Source: Coniferiporia sulphurascens | Taxonomy: Eukaryota; Basidiomycota; Agaricomycetes; Hymenochaetales; Hymenochaetaceae | Direction: 5' to 3' | DNA length: 64,000 nucleotides | NCBI GenBank assembly: GCA_002794785.1 | Contig: NBBA01000010.1 | Span: forward strand, 1,054,001-1,118,000 | Part shown: in pieces, positions 58,882 through 64,000 of the stretch | Position numbering within the stretch: position 1 is the first letter of the stretch | Layout of the letters: every line of letters begins with the position of its first letter | Position numbers and translations under genes: made by a program | The notes under the pieces: generated by a model | The model's input: the letters and a program-made list of their open reading frames with translations, nothing else | The model's database searches: none | Told to the model about the DNA's origin: nothing

Positions 58882-59186
58882 TACTAGGAGTACAAAAATG
58901 CCTACTTGCTCACTGTATAATTCACATTAGCCCTACTCAATTGCAAGTTATCATACAATTGTAGAATTTCTTCGGCATCATATGTAATCACAGGGTCCTT
59001 CTATATTAGTGTTTGCAAAATTTTTGAGAATTGAGGCATCAATTGTAACCATGAGTTGCAGCCATCCGGCATGCCAGGTGCCCAAGACTGTGTAAGCACA
59101 TCTAGAAATGGTAATTTTAGCCACAAGTGTTTGTAGGTAGACAAATGCTCAACAAAAATTTATCCCCTTAACCAGAAGAATTTAAC
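58882..59186. other. Unassigned interval upstream of the SANT gene
   Basis: Likely 5' flank or promoter of the gene at 59187; no motif stands out. Confidence 0.3.
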
Positions 59187-59365
59187 ATGAATCAAGATCA
59201 TACTGAAAGTATTCCCCAGACACCAATGCCTTCCGCAAACGGCCTGGGTGTGCACAACAAGCGCCCTGTGCTCACTTTTGGGGGAATACCAGATGCTGCA
59301 TTGGAGATGTCTCAGCTTGTGAGTGTTAAGCTCAGCTGGATGCAGGTGATCAATGATGGGGCTTC

Positions 59366-59922
59366 TGTTACATTTTTCCTTTATTTTCCCTTATTTATGC
59401 TGACTCACTTCCTCTTCATCATCACCAGTCAGTGTAACTCCCCCATTTCCCTCTATTGCACTATGATGATGCCTTATCACATCATCCTTACTCATTGCAC
59501 CATAAGATGCCATGATGATGCCATAGCGCACCATCTTGATGTGCTTTGCTTACTGATAGTCTCCTTGTGTTTCCATGACCTTCCATAGCCATGTAAATGA
59601 CCCTATACATGCCGCTACAGTAGCAAACACATAGAGTAGCATATAAGCATGTAATGTAGATTGCACAAGCCCTAAGCTTGTGCTCTTTGTTCATACAAGC
59701 CCATTATATGTGCCTCACCAGCTACTGTGTGCTCTACCTAGTCATCAGCCACTTCATCATAACCCAACTCTATTAAGAAGACCTTGCATATCTTCGATGA
59801 TCAGGAAGCCCCTTCATTGACCAACTTTGTTAATGGCATCAGGAAGCCCCATTGCCGATCACTCAGTCAACTGACTTCAGGAAGCCCTGTCATCAATCAC
59901 CCACATCCAGCTGAGCTTAACA
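59366..59922 (+). mobile_element. Solo LTR-A (copy 13), nested
   Basis: 557 bp, flanked by GCTTC at 59361-59365 and 59923-59927; orientation opposite to its host LTR. Confidence 0.96.
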
Positions 59923-60195
59923 GCTTCCTGAAGTCGTTTAACTGAGTGATTGGCAATGGGGCTTCCTGATGCCATTAATGAGGTTGCTCAATGAAGGGGG
60001 CTTCCTGATCATCAAAGGTACATGAGGTCTTCTTAATAGAGTTGGGTTACAATGAGGTAGCTGATGACTAGGTAGAACACACAGTAGCTGGTGAGGCACA
60101 TATAATGGGCTTGTATGAACAAAGAGCACAAGCTTAAGGCTTGTGCAACCTAAGTTACATGCTTATATACTACTCTATGTGTTTGCTTCTGTTTG

Positions 60196-60753
60196 TGTTA
60201 AGCTCAACGGTTACGCGGTGATCGATGTCGGGGCTTCCTGATCGTCGAGGCTGATGGTACGGCAACAGGGCTTCCTAGATGTCATAATTTGAAGGTGATC
60301 ATCGAGGGTGCTTCCTGATCGATGATGTGGACGTGGTAGGCTTCTTTAGAGGAGTCAGGTTATGACAAAGCGACTTAGTGACACAACGGTACACCGGGGA
60401 CTGGTGGTAACAGATAAGGGGCTTGTATGAACAAAGAGCACAAGCTTAGGACTTGTGCTACTGACGTTACATGCTTATATGCTACTCTATGTGTTTACTA
60501 CTGTAGCGGCCTGTGTAGGGTAGTTTACTAGACTGTGGAAGGTCATGGAAACCCAAGGAATGTCTTGGTAATACAAGTAGGGCTATCAGTAAGCAAAGCA
60601 TGTCATGATGGTGTGCTTATAGCGACATCATGGTGTCTTATGGTGTAAGGCGAATAAGGATGAGTAAGGGAGAGAAGGGGGAGTTGTGCTGACTGATGAT
60701 GAGGAATAGGAAGTGAGTCAGTGCAATAGGGGAAGTAAAGGAAAATTGTAACA
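60196..60753 (-). mobile_element. Solo LTR-A (copy 14), nested
   Basis: 558 bp, flanked by GTTTG at 60191-60195 and 60754-60758. Confidence 0.96.
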
Positions 60754-61757
60754 GTTTGTAGTTAACTATGGTGGTGTTTGACCATGGAAGGTCATGGAAG
60801 TCCATAGAACATACATGAGTAAGCAAAGCACAACATGATGGTGCAATATGGCATCATCATGGAACCTTATGGAATGTCACGGAATGAAGATGAGTAATAG
60901 AGAGAAATGGGGGGTGTTATGCTGACTGATGATGACAAAGAGGAAATGAGTCAGCATAGTAAGGGAAAAGAAAGGAAAAAATGTAACGGTGAGGGAACCT
61001 GAGACACCCAACATGCTCCTGATGACTTCGGATGTCATAACACCGTCCCTGAGAAACCATCAGCACTCACCAGCACTATATGCAAACATCCCGCCCCCTC
61101 CTCCTGGTCTTTTGAGGTTTGGGTCAATTGATGTAGGTGCACCAGAATTCAGACTGGAGGCCCATTACTACATCAACAATTTCGGTCATTGAATGTCACC
61201 TTGTCGCCAGAGGATCACTTCTGTCAATGTTGAATGGGTTCCCTTGAATCTTCAGGGGACAACAAGTACAGTCCAGATGACTGAAGCCATACAGGATGTC
61301 ACCGATGGAGACACAAAGAAAAATGGAAAGAAAGGAAAGACACCCAAGACAAAGGCTAAAGGAAAGGGAGCAAGGTCTGGAACGAACTCACATGCTGGGG
61401 GGAACTCCAATGACGAAATCAAAGCCCTTTTGGTAAAGGAACAGAAGGCAGCCGATATTGTCATCCCCCTGAAGGCAAAGAAATTCAAATGGACCGAGGC
61501 CCAAACCATTAGTCTTCTGGAGCATATAACATCTGCCGAGAACTGGGACAGTGTCCATATCCACACTACCAAGATTTGCAAAGAGGTATGGCATTTTTCT
61601 TCCACTATATGCGGATATATGCGGCTTACATGTATGCTTCCCTAAGGCCTTGCAGAAGATATTCAAGAACAAGATCAGTACAAAGCAGTGTGTCAGATGG
61701 TGGCAAGTACTTCTCCATCTGTACAAACAGTGCCAGTGTCTCTTGAGCCACATGGGA

Positions 61758-62176
61758 TGTCAGGAATCCCCTCATTTTTCCGATCATTTTCCATATTTTT
61801 ACTTATTTTTCCTGTCATTATTCATTGACTTACTGCATTAGGATTCCTGACATACACACACATGATCAGCAGTCACATGGTAGTTGGTATATAGTCACAT
61901 GACACAGTGCACTGACTGATACTATACAGTAGCACTGCCTCAGTTCCCACGGTGGGCAGTGAGCTTATAAACCCGACCTTTTCACTGTAGCAAGGTTTCC
62001 CACTTTTGACCTCTTGTGGATTCCTTGCAGGTGAGTGTAGTAGATAGCAATTAGGGTACTGAATATTGACTTGTGGATTCCTTGCAGTTGCAAGTGCTCT
62101 ATCAGTGGTTTGAAGTTGCAGGTCTTGAGCTTATATCAATTACTTGATCTCATCATTTGCACTGTGAGTCGTGACA
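61758..62176 (+). mobile_element. Solo LTR-D (copy 2) in the SANT gene
   Basis: 419 bp, flanked by TGGGA at 61753-61757 and 62177-62181. Excision restores the frame (LLSHMG to GGGGDD). Confidence 0.95.
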
Positions 62177-62847
62177 TGGGAGGTGGTGGTGGAGATGACA
62201 GTTCAGACCTCAGAGAGAACGATAGTGATGACAATGACAATGATGATGGTTCTCCCTCCAGAGGGATTGGAGACAAAGGTCATAAGACCCCAGGAAGAAA
62301 AAATATGAAAGATAAAAAAGGGTGTACCCATACAAAGCTTGAGCACTTCATGGATGGCCCTTTCTATCCACTTATAGACCCCATGTAGGTCCATTGGCTT
62401 CTTTGTGGCTTTGGTGATTGCCATGTTAATTCTTACTAATGAACTTCTTCCTATTAGAGCAAACAGATGAAAGGATATCATTTGCGATGTAGTATTTGGC
62501 TCTCACCATACGCCTACCGACATCAATGAAGATATCAAAGCCGAGGCAGACACCGACAGAGACAGCAGGTCCAGGCACAGGGGCCGTAAGCATGACAGAA
62601 GCGAGCTCAAGGACCTGATCAGTGATGCCATCAAGACTCTTGGTGATTGACAGATGGGGACTTCTCTGCATGAAGAGAATCACCTCACCATAGAGGGGGA
62701 ACACCTTGCTCTTGAATGCGAATGCAACATGCATGAGGTGTTAGGTGGCAGCTGGGAATAACTTGACAGGGCCCTGAAGAGACCAATGAAACACTGACTA
62801 GCGAGAAGGGGGCACCTAGTAATCTGAGAGGGGGCTCAGAGGGACTA

Positions 62848-63408
62848 TGTTAAGCTCAACGGTTACGTGGTGATCGGCGTCGGGGCTTCCTGATTGTCGA
62901 GACTAATGGTACGGCAACGGGGCTTCCTAGATGTTGTAAGTCAAGGGTGGTCGTTTGGTGGGGCTTCCTGATTGACAATAGAAGCGTGGAATGCTTCTTA
63001 GCAGAGTTGGGTTATGACGAAGTGACTAGTGGCCTCTTAGGCACACAGTAGGCTGGTGGTAGCAGATAATGGGCTTGTATGAACAAAGAGCACAAGCTTA
63101 GGGCTTGTGCTACTGAAGTTACATGCTTATATGCTACTCTATGTGTTTGCTACTGTAGCACCTTGGTTAGGTATGTTTACCAGACTTATGGAAGGTCATG
63201 GAAACTCAAGGAGGGCCTTGGTAATACAAGTGCGGTGATCAGTAAGCAAAGCATGTCATGACGGTGCAATAAGGCGTCATCATGGCGTCTTATGGCATAA
63301 GGCGAATAAGGATGAGTAAGGCAGAGAAATGGGGGAGTTGTGCTGACTGATGATGACGAAGGGGAAGTGAGTCAGCGCAGTAGGGGGAAGTAAAGGAAAA
63401 TTGTAACA
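62848..63408 (-). mobile_element. Solo LTR-A (copy 15)
   Basis: 561 bp, flanked by GACTA at 62843-62847 and 63409-63413. It lies between the SANT gene and the Harbinger transposase. Confidence 0.95.
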
Positions 63409-63622
63409 GACTATGCTCAGATCACACATAATGCTAAGTCAACATGACGGTAAGTAGATTGCTCAAAAATGAAAGACCATACAGGTAAATACCTAAGTTG
63501 ACACAACAGTAAGTAGAAGAGAAGAACAGGAAACAATAATGTTCGGCTCGACTACTTATAGGGCAATCAGAACATGTGAAGGTATTACCAAAAGTGAAAG
63601 GTCATGAGTCATAATGAGTCAT
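63409..63622. other. Intergenic part of the Harbinger element
   Basis: Two related words, CTAAGTCAACATGACGGTAAG and CTAAGTTGACACAACAGTAAG, recur at 63433 and 63492. Possibly subterminal or regulatory repeats. Confidence 0.35.
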
Positions 63623-64000
63623 TCAACTAAGGGGGATCAGGGAACAGGTGATCATGCCAAAAGGGGAAACATGAAAGGAAAGAACAGAAAGGAAAAAGGA
63701 TCGGAGGCAGACAAAAAAGGAAAGAAGATCGACTGCATCTAACACTATGAGGATGTTATGAATAACCATGAGAGCTTTGATTGAACAGTAAACAAAATTT
63801 AGTTTATTTCCAAACATATTCTGCAATGATGGGAAGTGCCCCTTCAGCATGCTAAACACATGCTCGATCTTGATACAAAGACCTGACAATTGGAAATTAA
63901 ATGATCGCCAGTGGTGGGCCTCGGCAGGATCATTTGTGAGATCGCTTGATGCAAACAGCCAAATTGTAAATTTAGTAAGTGGGTAGCCTGAAACCAATAC
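63623..64000 (-). pseudogene. Harbinger (PIF) transposase, C-terminal part, runs off the window
   Basis: The minus frame reads SGYPLTKFTIWLF, DPAEAHHWRSFNFQLSGLCI, then IEHVFSMLKGHFPSL and IKALMVIHNIL. This is the conserved C-terminal block of PIF/Harbinger DDE transposases (the YPL start, N-x-x-LS-x-x-R, IE-x-x-FG-x-LK-x-RF), including the last catalytic glutamate in IEH. The two earlier catalytic aspartates lie outside the window. The last codons are hydrophobic and possibly frameshifted. Convergent to the SANT gene. Completeness cannot be judged, so pseudogene status is provisional. Confidence 0.78.

Larger units (their letters stand above)
59324..60988 (-). mobile_element. Solo LTR-A (copy 12) with two LTRs nested inside
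   Basis: Outer LTR of 540 bp (without inserts), flanked by GTGAG at 59319-59323 and 60989-60993. Its last base is G instead of A. It contains copies 13 and 14. Confidence 0.95.
59187..62761 (+). pseudogene. Harbinger-associated SANT/Myb-like protein gene, disrupted by LTRs
   Basis: After removing the insertions (59324-60993 and 61758-62181, each with one duplication copy) a continuous gene can be read. An N-terminal proline-rich part (LTFGGIPDAALEMSQLV joined in frame to REPETPNMLL) is followed by a TGA at 61190 and a lysine-rich stretch (61308-61380). A SANT/Myb-like domain follows (KKFKWTEAQTISLLEHITSA), split by a 61-bp phase-0 intron at 61586-61646, continuing KIFKNKISTKQCVRWWQVLL. Then comes an acidic region (62180-62260) and, after a probable intron, a C-terminal helix-rich part ending GGSWE at TAA 62759-62761, with a TGA near 62648. 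Harbinger (PIF) transposons encode exactly such a DNA-binding partner beside the transposase, which is found at 63623 on the other strand. Confidence 0.72.

Overview
The window looks like a transposon-dominated stretch of an Agaricomycete (mushroom-forming basidiomycete) genome. The signs are short GT-AG introns, a NACHT-WD40 STAND gene, a Plavaka transposase, chromodomain Ty3/gypsy elements, and captured gene fragments with fungal Snf5, Vps35, PP2A-B56 and Ufd4-type sequence. One LTR family measures 426 bp. From memory (not checked here) that is the LTR length reported for marY1 of Tricholoma matsutake, so an ectomycorrhizal Tricholomataceae-like host is possible but unproven.

Layout. 1-5394: a Ty1/copia element whose 5' LTR is cut by the window start. 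5395-9876 (minus): a NACHT-WD40 gene broken by a solo LTR and truncated at its 3' end by the copia. 9877-14352: a CpG-rich stretch without recognisable transposons, possibly holding decayed exons. 14353-17170: a gypsy 3' remnant and a 1351-bp LTR-like element with an ORF. 17171-22900: a WD40 fragment, solo LTRs, a decayed hypothetical gene and a foldback MITE. 22899-45765: a Plavaka transposase gene whose two ends flank a 19-kb nested gypsy element (gypsy-1). Gypsy-1 itself holds three solo LTRs and a 9.9-kb TIR element carrying host gene pieces. 47020-48574: a hypothetical gene cut by gypsy-2 (48575-53335). 53336-57862: two more copies of the 1351-bp element. 58260-58881: a pogo-like MITE. 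59187-64000: a Harbinger-type pair, a SANT/Myb-like gene (+) and a transposase (-), interrupted by five solo LTRs.

How the parts relate. One LTR family (here LTR-A, 5' TGTTACAATTTTCC, 3' GAGCTTAACA, about 540-562 bp) occurs 15 times. Twelve copies have a 5-bp target-site duplication (one differs by a CpG transition), so most are solo LTRs whose exact empty sites can be read. Removing them restores reading frames of the WD40 gene, the gypsy-1 pol and the SANT gene. Four further families are visible: the copia LTR (257 bp), LTR-B (426 bp), the 1351-bp element C, and LTR-D (about 420 bp).

Every premature stop I found in the three retroelement reading frames (20 codons) is TGA. Where a relative can be compared, it usually sits at an arginine, often CGA in the other copy. 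This indicates inactivation by CpG to TpG transitions rather than random decay. The most unusual items are the 9.9-kb TIR element with intron-containing pieces of at least four unrelated housekeeping genes, the 1351-bp LTR-like element with a conserved ORF, and the extra membrane/zinc-knuckle ORFs downstream of gypsy-1 pol.
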